Source: Vigna angularis
Taxonomy: Eukaryota; Streptophyta; Magnoliopsida; Fabales; Fabaceae
Assembly: GCF_016808095.1 (NCBI RefSeq)
Contig: NC_068975.1
Span: 16,499,501 to 16,563,500, forward strand
Reading direction: 5' to 3'
DNA: 64,000 bases
Below, one piece after another: positions 1 through 11,814 of the stretch (position 1 is the stretch's first letter; each line of letters begins with the position of its first letter). The position numbers and the translations under genes were made by a program. The notes beneath the pieces are model-generated. The model made no database searches. It was given only the letters and a program-made list of their open reading frames with translations, and was not told the DNA's origin.

Positions 1-395
1 ACTTAGCGCCCCTACTTAGGGTGATCAGGCGTGCTTGCGAGAGGATTGGCGCTCAGCGCCCCAAAAAGGGCTCCTAGGCGTGACTGCGAGGTTCCAGCGT
101 TGAGGGTCATGAAAAGGGCGCCCAAGCGTGAGTGCGACCTTCTACAACCTTCTCTTCTGGTGCTCTTTCTGTCCTTTATGAGTTCCAACTTCTTGACAAC
201 TTAACTCCGCTTCCAATTCATCCCAATTTCCTACAAAACCAAGGGGATTTAACGATAAAATCTTCAAGTGTAACCTCAACTCTCTTATTTCCCAAAATAA
301 ACCAAAATCAAGAGAACAAACAAGTTTCTAAGTCAAAAAGGGTTCATTTTATATCAAAATTTACTCTCAAATAATGGTGAAATCAACCGTTATCA
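1..395 (-). repeat. Partial LTR of an Athila-like retrotransposon (3' LTR of remnant A, cut by window start)
   Basis: The stretch ends at 395 in AACCGTTATCA, the complement of the TGATAACGGTT start seen in the complete LTRs at 29651 and 37321. It carries the same GC-richer motif series (GCGCTCAGCGCC, GGCGTGACTGCGA) as the other copies. Directly to the right is the leader TCCCCAAACTTGAAACTTTG, the complement of the region that precedes the 3' LTR in the intact element. The left part lies outside the window. Orientation is minus. Confidence 0.8.
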
Positions 396-1744
396 CATCC
401 CCAAACTTGAAACTTTGTTTGTCCTCAAGCAAAACAAAATGTAACTTAGCCTAAACAACAATTCAATAGTTCTGCATATCACAAAACACTTTCTTCCAAG
501 ACAAGTAATCACCCACAGCTGCTTATAATACAAATCTTAGTCAAGATATATTAATGCATTGGTCAATCAAATTCACTATGGTGCTCATATTATCCCAACA
601 TATAACAGATGCAAACTCATGAATGATCAACAACCAAGTAAGAATGTTATCTTATAATGCATGGAACTAATCCTCTCCAAAGACAGTGTTTCACTCAAAA
701 AGTTTTCACTCAAGCACTCAAAAGTGTATAGTGAGGTGACACTCTTGCACGCTACTATCACCATGTGACATGAATCAATTTTTTCTTTTATTTAACCACA
801 ATCAAACACACTCACAAGCAAGTTATCATCACAAGGACTTTTCAAGGCTTGTAACGTGGCTGGGCTAAGAAGAAAAATTGGTTTTTCTGGACAACAAAGT
901 TCCTTGAGTTAAGAAAGTGCACAATTCATTCATTCAAATTAACAATTCATCTCTCTTTTACTTTTTATGTGAGAAACCAAATTTTCAATTTATTCTCAAC
1001 TTCACTTTCATGGAGCTCATTCTTTCTTCTTTTATTTTTACTTTTGCTCAATGCTCTTTCATGAATTTCACAAAGTTCTTTTTGGTTTCTCACCACCCCA
1101 AACTTGAGCCATTCTCCATTACCACATACACATACTCTACTCAACTCAAGGTAAGGATTTCCAACAGGGTTTTTTAACTTCCAAATTTAGGCTCAAGGTG
1201 CAAAGGACATAGAAAAACATTGATCTTTGTTAGGTTCACCTATAGACATTGGCTCTAAGGGAGAAGAAAAACATGACCTTGATCATTTGTTTAATCATAG
1301 AAACTTAGGCAAAATCAATCATGCTTCCAAAGCAAAAGCATTCAATAAATCAAAAATTTTGGCACCCAACCTCTCACAGGTTAACTCAAGTTCCACAATT
1401 TGATAAACATCCTGCCCAACAAATTAATCACAATTAACATCATGCATCAGTTTCTAACAATCATGAGCAACCACCTCTATATGAGACTAGACCATGCATC
1501 ATATCAACATCAATCACACAATCAAGCAGCATAAGATAACAATTACTCATCACACACATATTATAGCCAAACCATCCAAAAATATATCATTAGGCTGAGT
1601 ACAATAATTCAAAGTCACAGTTCCACAAATTAAAGTAAAGGAAAACTCCTGTTAGGATAGCATTCATCAGTAAATGCTATCCAGCATCCATCAGTAGATG
1701 CTTCTCAATAAATCTAGCATCCATCAGTAGATGCTCTCCACAGA
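396..1744 (-). mobile_element. 3' non-coding region of remnant A (Athila-like element, minus strand)
   Basis: No gene is seen here. The stretch is colinear in reverse with 36038-37320, the non-coding sequence between the extra-ORF stop and the 3' LTR of the intact element; shared landmarks are the polypurine-side leader and the Lys-poor AT-rich spacer. Just left of the remnant ORF it holds three hairpins (1655-1735), annotated separately. Confidence 0.7.
1655..1735 (-). other. Three tandem hairpins with an invariant 8-nt loop
   Basis: Three inverted repeats lie at 1655-1682, 1683-1702 and 1716-1735. On the minus strand each has loop TACTGATG. The stems are GGATAGCATT with its exact complement in the first, and AGCATC with GATGCT in the second and third. 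They begin 9 nt after the stop of the extra-ORF remnant at 1745. The first hairpin has a T-A closing pair where the other two have C-G, so both sides changed together. Confidence 0.75.
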
Positions 1745-2376
1745 TCAACCCCGGCTATCATCTGAATCATCTTCCTCATCTTCATCATCTTCCTCTTCAT
1801 CTTCCTCTTCCTCCTCTTCTTCTTCATCTTCCTCCATAGTTGTGGCACCAACGACTCCAACTCCTCCACCATCCTGAGTTGGATCTACAAGCCAAGCAAC
1901 ATAAGCCTGGAATTCTTCCTGACTCATGAACTTCCTCTCCAGAAAGGCAGAAGTCAGATTCATCAATATAGCCTACTTGCCTCTATACAACGCCTCCATC
2001 CTAGACTCCATCAGAGACACGTACATCTCTCTCATCTGCAATGATGCAGCGTCCTGAGCATCATCCTGAGCCTTCCCCTGCTGATCCGGCTGTGGTGCTC
2101 TCTTGTGAACCCTTGGAGGCTAAGATGCTGGCATAGGTATTCTAACTTCATCCAGCATGAAGTACTAGGTATAGTATGAAGCATCAATTTCCTTTCTGGG
2201 TCGTTCAAATGGAGGATGTGAAACATTCACCCCTACTAAATCGCATAAATGGGTCATAATAGAAGGATGCCCCAGAGGTGCCTTATTGCTCACAGAATGG
2301 GCCTAGTGTTTTATTTCATCAACTATGACTTGCCCCAAATTAATATTCAGCCCTCTGAGAACACAAAAGAAATACT
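1745..2376 (-). pseudogene. C-terminal remnant of the extra ORF ('putative plant transposon protein' type), remnant A
   Basis: Read on the minus strand from 2376 to 1745, the frame matches the C-terminal half of the extra ORF at 34811-36037. It starts within the CVLRG block, passes through NKAPLGHPS, a THLCDL block, an FERPRK block and a MYVSLME block, and ends in a long Asp/Glu/Ser tail. Several in-frame stops break it, including one TAG where the plus-strand homologue aligns with the Gln of its YYRQYC block. The upstream half is missing because another element inserted at 2376/2377. The function of this protein family is not established; in such elements it occupies the position after pol. 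It is clearly dead here. Confidence 0.75.
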
Positions 2377-3757
2377 TGTTAATACTTCGGCAAGTATACC
2401 GAATCGTATCAAGTAATAATAAATGGTAATACCAAATATCGTTTCCCTAGAGACTCACGACCTAAACAGTTATGTGATTTCTTAATTAAATAAGACTTGT
2501 AAACAAAATCATTGTGTTTATATTACAGAAAATAAACATGAATGCAAGTGTTGATCAATTGGATTGAAAGATGCAAAGGTGATTGATGTAAAATATGGAA
2601 TGATTATGTTATTGGGGTTTCCGACATATCCTATCCACTCTCATGTTTTTATGAATTCATCTTTCTTCATTAATGTTAATGCCACTTTCTAATTTACCTT
2701 AAACCGGATGTCTCGGTAAAGAAAGCCTAATCCTAATTACTCGTTCACAATGTCTTGTCTCCCTAGCAATTAATCATGCATTACATTCGCACAGAAGCTT
2801 AAAGGCAACCGATCCTCCTATTCCTATGTCTAGGTAATATTGCTTCCGAGAGAATTTCCCCAGTTCTAGATTTTCTCATGTGTCCATAGTGACAAAACCA
2901 ATAATCATGCAATTGAATGAGTTAAACAAAGCATGCATAGAGTATAAAGGAAAAACCCTAACAATTAATGAAGTAAAGCATATATAATCAAGAATCAATT
3001 CAATACATGAGAGTTTCAAAGGATTACATCGTTTCCCCAAAAATAGTGGACGTTTAGTTCACTATAGACATGGTGAAACTAGATGAAAACAATGAAAACA
3101 ATGAAAGATAGAACTCTAAAATTTGAAGATCGGAGCTTCCACAAACAAAATCCGCCTCCAAGGGGTGAAAGGAGTGTAATTTCGCCTCTACCTGTCCAAA
3201 GATCTCAACCCTAGGTCAACTAAACACTTATATAGTTTATTGAAAATTTAGAAAATTGCCCCAGGCCCAAGTTAACAGCACTCAGCGGTAGGAATTCCGT
3301 TCAGCGGTAAGTACGACACTCAGAATGACCCTCAATGACGACGCTTAGGCGTGAGACAATGTCTCAACAGCAGACTTTGGCGCTCAGCGGTAGAAATGCC
3401 GCTCAGCGGTGACTGCGATACTTGGATTAACCCTCAACGATGGCGCTTAAGCGTCAGACAGAGAACTTCAACAACAAGCGTGGCTCTTAGCGGTGAAATG
3501 GCGTTGAGCGGTAGCTGCGATTCTTCTTTTGTGCAATTTTCCTTCCTTTCCTGAGTCCAACTCCTTACTCCTTCAACTTATTCATCCAATTCATCTTAAT
3601 TCTTGTCAAAACAAGGAAAAATAAGCATAAAACCCATCCAACTCTCTTATTTGCACAACTTAAGCAAAAGCACGATTTCAAGTTAGTTTCTAAGTCATAA
3701 AGGGTGTTTTTGATGTAAAAATTAAGTATAAAAATAACGGTTTTTCAACCGTTATCA
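2377..3757 (-). repeat. 3' LTR of Athila-like remnant B
   Basis: The 1,381-bp LTR starts TGTTAATACTTCGG and ends CCGTTATCA on the plus strand, so on the minus strand it runs TGATAACGG to TTAACA like the complete LTRs. It contains the complement of the TATATAAG box near 3230 and an array of degenerate CTCAGCGGT repeats around 3280-3525. Its left edge falls inside the extra ORF of remnant A, so it marks a nested insertion. The matching 5' LTR is absent. Confidence 0.85.
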
Positions 3758-5065
3758 CAACCCCAAACTTAGAACTTTGCTTGTCCTCAAGCAAACAAGA
3801 TGTGACTCAGTCTTCCACCAATCAATACAATGGCTTAACACATTCAAAAACTCTTTCTTTCAAGACAAGTAATTACTTAAATCAGCTCATCAAATAGAAT
3901 TCAGTCAATATGCACACATGCCTTGATTCAAAATAACTCATCATGGTGTTCACATAATCACATAATATCCAACAGATGATATTCTCATGAATGATACATT
4001 AACTAAACATAGATGTAATCATGTGCTCATGGAATCATTCCTTACCAGATAAAGTGTTTCCCTCAATCACACAAGTGTATATAGAGGTCACTCCTTCACT
4101 CTACTATCACAATGTCACATGAATCAACTTTGCCTTTCATTTAACCACAATCAAACACACTCACAAGCAAGTATCATCATAAGGACTTTTCTATGGCTTA
4201 TAATGTGGCTGAGTTAAGAAGAAAATTGGTTTTTCTAAATCACAAAATCCTTGAGTTAAGAGATTCATTCATACTTTCCTCACAACCATTCTTACTTATT
4301 CCCAAGTTTTCCTTGCATTGAGCTTTTCTTTTTCTTTCTTTTCTTTCCCTTTTCTTTTGCTTTTCATTTGCTCAACACTTAGCTCAATGCTTATTTATTT
4401 TTCGTTTTCAAATGTCCCAACAACCCCAAACTTGAACCTTTATCAATACCACAAATATTCTCAACTTAACTTAAGGTAAAGATTTTCAAAAAGGGTTTTC
4501 AAATCCTGTTTAAAGCTAAAGGTTCAAAGGATAGAACACATTGTGCTCTCTTTTATTGGGCTAAAATCATGCAATGGCTAAAAAGGGATAACAACAGATG
4601 GCCTTGATCATATGACACATGCAAGCAATTGATTCAATCACAGAAACCTGGGCAAAGTCATTCATGCTTTCAAAGTAATAGCAATCATTCACAAAAACTC
4701 TGGAGTTCAAAACCTCAGATATAGGCTCATTTAATATTTCATATATTCCAGATACACATCCTACTTAGCATCATAATCACAATCACAACATCATGCATAT
4801 GTTCACATAGCTTGTGAACAACCACCTGTATATCAACATATGGTGCACAATCTCAACATCAATCAATATCCAAGCATCATCAAACAATCCTCATCATTCA
4901 CAAGTAAACATCAAACCATCACATCAGATAAAGTTTCAAACTGAGTACATCACAACCTATTCTAAAAACATAAGCAAGTAAGTTCAATAATACAAAACAA
5001 AAGATAAGAAAAGTCTGGCTCTAGCGTTGATAGCATCCATCAGTAGACGCTAGCTCAGCTCCTCA
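3758..5065 (-). mobile_element. 3' non-coding region of remnant B
   Basis: No gene. The region is colinear in reverse with 36038-37320 of the intact element, beginning with the polypurine-side sequence next to the LTR (complement of AAGTTTGGGGTTG). It carries one loop-conserved hairpin at 5029-5054, just downstream of the ORF stop. Confidence 0.8.
5029..5054 (-). other. Loop-conserved hairpin 11 nt after the extra-ORF stop (remnant B)
   Basis: On the minus strand a GCTAGCGTC arm and a GATGCTATC arm flank loop TACTGATG. Relative to the perfect version at 36049-36074, one arm position is mismatched and another becomes a G-U type pair. The gap to the ORF stop at 5066-5068 is 11 nt, the same as in the plus-strand element. 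Confidence 0.7.
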
Positions 5066-6278
5066 TCAACCCATGCTATCGTCAGAATCTTCCTCCTCTC
5101 CTTCTTCAGCATCTTCAAAATCATCATCACCCTCATCATCTTCCTCCCTAGCTAAAGCTTCAGCTGTTCCAGCTCCACTGGCCTGTGCCTGCTCCTCAGG
5201 CCATGCCACCACAGTGTTGAATTCATCCATAGTCCATCGTCGTCCAGGGGATGTATCATACATCCCGATGATCATCTATGCAGTGGCTACTTACCCTTTG
5301 TGAAGAGACTGCAACCTGTCCGCCATCAGAGACATATACATGTCCCTCATCTGAAAAGGCTTTGCATCATGAGGTGGTGCATGTGCTTGTGGTGGTCCTC
5401 TCCTTCTAGAAGGACGTTGTTGTGGTACTGGCTAAGCTACCTCATCTCCCCCACAATACTATCTATAGTAGGCCTCATCAATCGCCTTCCTAGGCCGCTC
5501 CAACGGCGGTGTAGAAGTGTTAACCCCAGCTAACTCACAGAGGTGTGTGATCAGAGATGGATGTCCCAAGGGTGCCTTGTTGTTCATAGTACTGGCACAA
5601 GTCTGAATCTCATTTCCTATGACCTGTCCAATATTAATGCTCATCCCTCTAAGCACACAATACAGAAAAAGGGCCCTGCTGACAGTAATATCAGAGACAT
5701 GAGAACAAGGCTGGATATTGGCATGATAAAACGCCATCCAGTATTTTGCCATGGGAGTAAGATAAGCTCTCCTAATATGAACGGTTGCACCATTCCTATT
5801 CCTCTGAAAATTCCCTCCAGGCACACACAACACACTCTCCACATCATCAAACTCTGCTCCCTCTTCCATGTTTAGAGCAAACTGACACTGTACACCAGTC
5901 CATTCAGTATTCAGAAATCTGTTAATAGAGTCAGGATCATACCGAATGATTTTTCCTCTAACATAGCTCATGTATTTCTCTGTGTGAGAGTCACCCAATG
6001 GCCTTGCATTGGTGTAGAATTCCTTGACCACTGCTATGTTGGCTAGTGGAGGGTAAGTGGCTATTCTCTCCCAATTTCTGCTATCCAGTTCCTCTCCATA
6101 TTGTGGAGCCAAGTCTAGTATTAAACCCGCCTTCCGCTCCATCAAGAGCCTTCTATCTTGGACAGTGAGGAAGTGTTGCTCATGTCTACGGGAAATGGAA
6201 CTTGTTGGAATAGGGGCGTTCTGGTTCCTTCCTCTTATTTCCCACAGTCTTGATTCTTTTGCCCGATGAGGAGGCCAT
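5066..6278 (-). pseudogene. Extra ORF of Athila-like remnant B ('putative plant transposon protein' type)
   Basis: The minus-strand ATG at 6276-6278 begins with the same Met-Ala-Ser start as the copy at 34811. A one-base insertion near 6196 breaks the frame. The longest open stretch (6145-5459) keeps the blocks RNWERIATYPP, VVKEFYTNARPL, YVRGKIIRYD, SRALFLYCVLRGMSINIGQ and NNKAPLGHPSLITHLCEL. The frame stops at TAG 5459-5461 and TAG 5432-5434; both align with CAG (Gln) in the plus-strand copy. More stops follow before the acidic tail (5275-5066). The family is widespread in legume gypsy-type elements, but its biochemical role is unknown. It occupies the env-like position between pol and the 3' LTR. 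Non-functional as it stands. Confidence 0.8.
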
Positions 6279-6665
6279 CCCTACATTAAACACAATTCAC
6301 AAAACCACAAGAATTATTAAGCATTAGTAACCCACAAACAACTTCCTAACACTCTTCCTATCATCACTAAGGGCAAAACAGTATCCCTCAGCGTCACCTG
6401 TGCAAGGAAACAGCAAGCAAGCACAAAAATCAAAATTCTGCAGAAATCGCGTTCAACGGTAACTAGCGCTGAGCAACGATCAGTATTTTTCTGCATAATG
6501 GCACTAGCCGGCCTCTAATCTCCACCCACATGCATTTTTCCTAGTTTCAGACCTTAAGCAAGCAATTTAATCGGTCCAATTTCAATCAATCATGCAAAAA
6601 CGTCAAAATCCCTCAAGAATTATGCTTAGACAACCATATTCATTCAAAATCATGCTTCCCATATT
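6279..6665 (-). mobile_element. 5' flank of the extra ORF; broken end of remnant B
   Basis: Colinear in reverse with about 34390-34810 of the intact element, including the CTCAGCG-like motifs and the CATGGTTGTCTAAGCAT-type stretch. Similarity ends near 6665. The gag and protease region and the 5' LTR are therefore missing, and no target duplication can be identified. Confidence 0.65.
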
Positions 6666-7189
6666 CTTAGGAAAAAAACAGTGTGTCTATTTATTGGTCT
6701 CATCAAGGATAAAGAGGTTAATATAAATAAATTACTATTGTTTCAATCACTTGTTAATTACTATCTTGTTTAAACTTCTCTGTTTCTAATTTAAAAATAA
6801 TATTAACTATTGATCATATACTTATTTCTCATTTTTTTAATTAATTAAAATATATACATTTATCATGATGTAGATTAATCAGATACTTATTTGTCAGTTT
6901 TTAAGAGTCTTTTTAATCTTCAAAGGGTGTAAACTTGAGACCAAACACATACACACCCCCTTTTCACACATAACAACCACTAGACCAAACTCCATCCGTT
7001 GATACAATAGCACAAACAATTATATTTAAGAACTCTTTCAAACTTTTTTCAAAATTTAACATAAAAACCAATATTAATTTAATTTAATTTACCTCTTTAA
7101 ATATTTCTCAACACCATATCACAAAATAATTTATTATTAAATATCTCAATATAAAAAAATTAAATTAAACCATCATTTTATTTATACGG
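6666..7189. other. AT-rich non-coding DNA
   Basis: Low-complexity AT-rich sequence with no coding frame, terminal repeat or RNA gene that I can support. It separates remnant B from an LTR-like piece. Confidence 0.6.
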
Positions 7190-7907
7190 GTCTTACAAGT
7201 GAGGCCTTTTCAAGGAGGAAGGTGACTAGAGAGGCCTCTAGGGTTGCTCTAGTCTTGATCTAGAAAGTGCATGGCCATAATTTGCATCATAATATTATAT
7301 TAATCCAAGATAAGATACAAGGGTGGAAACACCTCTATTTATAAGCTAAGAGTGTCTCCTTCTAACCCTAAAAGCATGATCTCCCACCTTTGCTCTCACT
7401 CATAAAAAAAGAGACCTTCTAAGGAATGAATAAGTTTCCACAAATCCTCTCCAATGATGATAGGACATGTGGCCACTCATAAAAACACAATCCTCTCCAT
7501 TCCTAGAGTGTCATGTGGCCACTACTAAAAGAATAAGGGCCTTTCACTCGTTGAACGAGTCACAGCTCGCGAGGCGAGCTTGATTTTATAAGCTCCCAAA
7601 GCCTAAGTCACTACAGGAGTGAATAAGTCACTGAGTGAGAGGAGAATTAAAAAATGGATGAGAGGTAGGGGAGGTTTGGTCATTAAGCGAGTCTACCCTT
7701 GCTAGGCGAATTTAAACGTGTTTGTTTCCAAAGATTGATTCACTGAGTGAGTTGCCTAGTCATTGAGCGAGTCTGTGAATTGTTTTATATGATGAATTGT
7801 TGAATTCTGGAATTATAATGAGAATTTACAATGTTATTGAATGGTTATGATTTTAAGAGGTGGAAACAGGGTTGGGACTATGAAATATTTTAGATGGAGA
7901 TATTGTA
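7190..7907 (-). repeat. LTR-like remnant, interrupted by the copia chain
   Basis: It resembles the LTR at 28547-29409 in order of landmarks: a CACCTCTATTTATA block (complement of a TATAAATA box), then TCCTCTCCAATG, then GGACATGTGGCCACT and TTCCTAGAGTGTCATGTGGCC. It also has several CACTGAGTGAGT / CATTGAGCGAGT repeats (7550-7770). The sequence runs into the CATTG target duplication at 7908, so the copia chain inserted beside or within it. Confidence 0.5.
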
Positions 7908-7912
7908 CATTG
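7908..7912. repeat. Target-site duplication CATTG (left)
   Basis: CATTG directly precedes LTR 1 of the copia chain; the same five bases directly follow LTR 5 at 19775-19779. Five bases is the usual duplication length for plant Ty1/copia elements. Confidence 0.85.
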
Positions 7913-9007
7913 TGTTGGAACAAACGATACCGATATTGCACAGCGGAAATATTAAAACTCAAAGTACGATACAGATTGTTAAAAGCAAAGAGCTTGTTCG
8001 GTCAACTTTAAAAATGGTTCCTTTAATTTTCTCTTAAACGTTTTATCAAACAATTGATGTGAAGAAAATGTAAAGAGTGTAGGGAGTAGAAAAATCACAC
8101 AAATGATTTTTATCCTGGTTTGAATCAAAAGATTCTACGTCCAGTCGTTAATCACTATGAATAGTTATTAACCTTTTTCACTAAAAATAGTTTCACAGTT
8201 TGTATAGATTACAGAATAGTGAATGTAAATAGAAAAGCAAAACTTTCCTTCGACGAATGAACTAGAAGGAAGCTTCCTTCGACAAACAAACCGGAAGCGA
8301 GAAGCCAACACTTTCCTTCGACAGACGAACCGGAAGAGTGCAGCTAGAATCTTCCTTCAACCAACGAACCAGAAGAGAACAACTCTGCCAACTTGAAGAG
8401 AACCGCTCCGACCTTTGACACACAAAGCGCGAGCTTCTCCTATTAATAAAACTTGACAAGAGTGATAAACTAACACTTGAGAACTTCCTTAGATTAGACT
8501 GTATTATCAAATGACTTAGATAAACCCTCTAAGGGTTTTAGACAACTATATATAGCCCACAGGTCTGAAATTAAAAAGACACAATACAACTGCTAGTGAT
8601 AATCGATTATTGTAAGTAATAATCAATTATTCAAGTCCGTTACAAGGTTTTCAAAAGAGTGATAATCGATTATCCTGAGGGATAATCAATTATCTGCGAG
8701 ACTTTGGCAATTCTCATCCGGACCAGGATAATCAATTATTTCAAACAATAATCAATTATCTACGAGTGCAATGGTTTTTCAAAAAGGCTCGTGATAATGG
8801 ATTATTACATCAAATAATCGATTATATGCGTGGATATCCTAAAGACAGAAAATTTCTAAGTGTTTACCTGTTCAAAGTTATTCCTAAAACATTTTCAGTC
8901 TACAAAAGTGCTTTCAAATAAATTACAACTTCATTCTTCGAGTTCTTCTCTTGCAACATCATCAAAATCATTATCTTTTAAAATACCAATGCACCTTATT
9001 GGTAACA
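7913..9007 (-). repeat. Copia-chain LTR 1 (outer, 1,095 bp)
   Basis: This outer LTR differs from the three inner LTRs at many positions and is 31 bp longer. The extra length is an additional copy of the CCTTCGACnAACnAACCGGAAG repeat (8248-8370). TATA box on the minus strand is the complement of CTATATATAG at 8546-8555. Eight dyads lie upstream of it at 8598-8826. Confidence 0.9.
8598..8826 (-). promoter_or_regulatory. Eight dyad sites in four 20-bp-spaced pairs (LTR 1)
   Basis: Fourteen-base dyads of type GATAATCGATTATC start at 8598, 8618, 8661, 8681, 8727, 8747, 8793 and 8813. Spacing inside each pair is exactly 20 bp; pairs are 63, 66 and 66 bp apart. On the minus strand the cluster lies about 45-280 bp upstream of the TATA box, the usual place for U3 enhancers. 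Homeodomain-type proteins bind AT-rich dyads like this, but the binding factor is not known. Confidence 0.7.
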
Positions 9008-9118
9008 ATCACCCCTTTTTTGATGATGATAAAAAATCATTTGTTTAAAAGAAACTTTGTGTTATCTGCATAAAAAATTCAAACTTACAAACAAAGAAAC
9101 AAGTTAGCGGTAACTGCA

Positions 9119-10594
9119 TTATGAATTTGTTCTTCTCCCCCTTTTTGAGCATAAGCAAAAAGCAAATATACTCCCCTTTATGCACACTTTTGTTTTTATA
9201 AACCTTTTTAACAAGTATAGGCATGTCAACATTATTCTTTGTAGTTGCCACTTCAAGAAGATTTTCAAGGATATCAATATCAAGCATGCCACTTCAACAA
9301 GATGTTCAATATTTGAAGACTCTTTCATTTCTAAATTGTAGATTTTATTCTTTAAAATAACTTCTTCATTTAATGCCTTCTCATATTTAATTTTCAAATC
9401 CTTAAACTCATTTTTCAAATTTTTATGAGCAACATCCAATTTTTCAGATTCATTTAGCAATTCAAGAAAGGCTTTTTGCAAGTCAAACTCAGAAGTTTCA
9501 GAACTAGAACAACTTACTTGGCTTGTAGAGTCATCAATATTTAGCGTCAAACACAAGTTGGCTTCTTCATTGGAAACACTTGAACTAGTTGAGCTTGAGT
9601 CATTTTCTTCCCAAGCAGCGTAAGCAGTCTTCTTCTTGAAAGACTTCTTTTCTTCACCCCTTTTAAGGTTTGGACAATCCGCATTAACGTGCCCTTTTTC
9701 TCCGCAACCATAACACCTGTAATTTGAAGAAGATCTTTGTTTCTTCTTTTGCTCCTTTCTAATTTTTTCCTTGCCTCTAGATTTCATGAACTTGTTGAAT
9801 TTTCTAAACATGTGAATCATATCTTCATCGTCTGAGTCTCCATCTTCAGATTCCTCATCCTTTTCTGAACTCTTACTTTTTGAATGTTCAGATTTGAAGG
9901 CCAATGTTTTGTTCTTTCCTTGGGCTTCCTCAGCCCTTAGTCTATTCAACTCGAGCTTGTGCCCTCTCAACTTTCCAAAAAGCTCAGCCATAGGAATGGA
10001 GGTTAAGTCCTGGGACTTAGTTATTGCAGTAACCTTTGGTTTCCATGTCATGTTCAAAGATTTCAAAATTTTAACATTTAATTCGCCAGTGTCAAATTTT
10101 TTACCTAAACCAAAAAGATGGTTGACGATATGTGTGAAGCGTTTTTGCACATCAGCGATGGTTTCACCCTGTTGCATCCTGAATATCTCATACTCCTATA
10201 TCAGGGTGTTTTTCCTAGCACGCTTCACATCCTCGGTTCCTTCATGGGTTACTTGAAGAACTTCCCACATCTCCTGAGCCGTTTTGCACACTGAAATCCT
10301 ATAAAATTAATCTAATACCAAAACAGAGGATATTATATTGCGAGCTTTTACATCAAATTGGGCTCGTCTATTTTCTTCAGCAGTCCATTGAAAATATGAT
10401 TTTTCTTCCTCTACACCATTCAAATTTACAATAGGAATAAAAGGATCATTCAAAACAATTTCCCAAATACCCCTATCAATAGACTCCAAAAATATTTGCA
10501 TTCTTATTTTCCAAAAAGCATAATTTTCCCCTGTAAACAAAGGAAGTCTATCAATAGAAGCACCCCTAGCATACATTTGGTTATGATCGCCCAT
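9119..10594 (-). pseudogene. gag, copia chain unit 1
   Basis: One minus-strand frame runs 10594 to 9119 (492 codons) and is broken by TAA at 10307-10309 and TAG at 10196-10198. The first part is the N-terminal copia gag block with FTGENYAFWKIRMQIFL. After the stops comes the UBN2-type core (RFTHIVNHLFGLGKKFD, then a WKPKVTAI block), a Ser/Glu/Asp-rich linker, one CCHC zinc knuckle (CYGCGEKGHVNADC) and a C-terminal coiled coil. A further gag-like stretch lies in another frame at 9045-9287, which suggests an old frameshift near 9290. The intact protein would form the capsid-like particle and bind the element RNA. No protease follows. The same two stops occur in all four units, so they predate the multiplication. 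Confidence 0.85.
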
Positions 10595-10639
10595 TTTTGA
10601 AAAATTTGAAAAACTATCAAAGCAAGCTCTAATACCAAT

Positions 10640-11703
10640 TGTTGGAACAATTGGTACCGATATTGCGCAGCGAAAATATTAAAACTCAAAGTACGATACA
10701 GACTGTTAAAACCAAATAGCTTGTTCGGTCAATTTTAAAAATGGTTCCTTTAATTTTCTCTTAATTGTTTTCTCAAACAGTTGATGTGCAGAAAATGTAA
10801 AGAGTGTAGGGAGTAGAAAAATCACAAATAATTTTTATCCTGGTTCGAATCAAAAGATTCTACATCTAGTCGTTAATCATTATGAATAGTGATTAACCTT
10901 TTTCACTAAAAATAGTTTCACAGTTTCTACAGATTACAGAATAATGAATGTAAATAGAAAATCAAAACCTTCCTTCGACGAACGAATCGGAAGCGAGCAG
11001 CCAACATTTTCCTTCGACAGACGAACCGGAAAAGTGCAGCTAGAATCTTCCTTCGACCAACGAACCAGAAGAGAACAACTCTGCCAACTTGAAGAGAACC
11101 GCTCCGACCTTTGACACACAAAGCGCGAGCTTCTCCTATTAATAAAACTTGACAAGAGTGATGAACTAACACTTGAGAACTTCCTTAGATTAGACTGTAT
11201 TATCAAATGACTTAGATAAACCCTCTAAGGGTTTTAGACAACTATATATAGCCCACAAGTCTGAAATTAAAAAGACACAATACAACTGCTAGTGATAATC
11301 GATTATTGTAAGTAATAATCAATTATTCAAGTCCGTTACAGGGTTTTCAAAAGAGTGATAATCGATTATCCTGAGGGATAATCAATTATCTGCGAGACTT
11401 TGGCAATTCTCATCCGGACCAGGATAATCAATTATTTCAAACAATAATCAATTATCTACGAGTGCAATGGTTTTTCAAAAAGGCTCGTGATAATGGATTA
11501 TTACATCAAATAATCGATTATATGCGTGGATATCCTAAAGACAGAAAATTTCTAAGTGTTTACCTGTTCAAAGTTATTCCTAAAACATTTTCAGTCTACA
11601 AAAGTGCTTTCAAATAAATTACAACTTCATTCTTCGAGTTCTTCTCTTGCAACATCATCAAAATCATTATCTTTTAAAATACCAATGCACCTTATTGGTA
11701 ACA
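10640..11703 (-). repeat. Copia-chain LTR 2 (inner, 1,064 bp)
   Basis: No differences from LTR 3 and LTR 4 were noticed in the stretches compared. The initiator tRNA-Met type primer site lies just left at 10626-10637 and the polypurine tract complement just right from 11704. The dyad cluster is at 11294-11522 with the same 20/63/66/66 spacing as in LTR 1. Confidence 0.9.
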
Positions 11704-11814
11704 ATCACCCCTTTTTTGATGATGATAAAAAATCATTTGTTTAAAAGAAACTTTGTGTTATCTGCATAAAAAATTCAAACTTACAAACAAAGAAACAAGT
11801 TAGCGGTAACTGCA

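Noticed and set aside
5073..5303. Ser-rich plus-strand frame
   Set aside because: It is the antisense of the Asp/Glu tail of the extra ORF in remnant B.
10927..11206. Frames of 81 and 90 residues repeated with the copia LTRs
   Set aside because: They lie inside LTRs and read through a CCTTCGAC-type minisatellite; repetition follows the LTR copies, not coding constraint.
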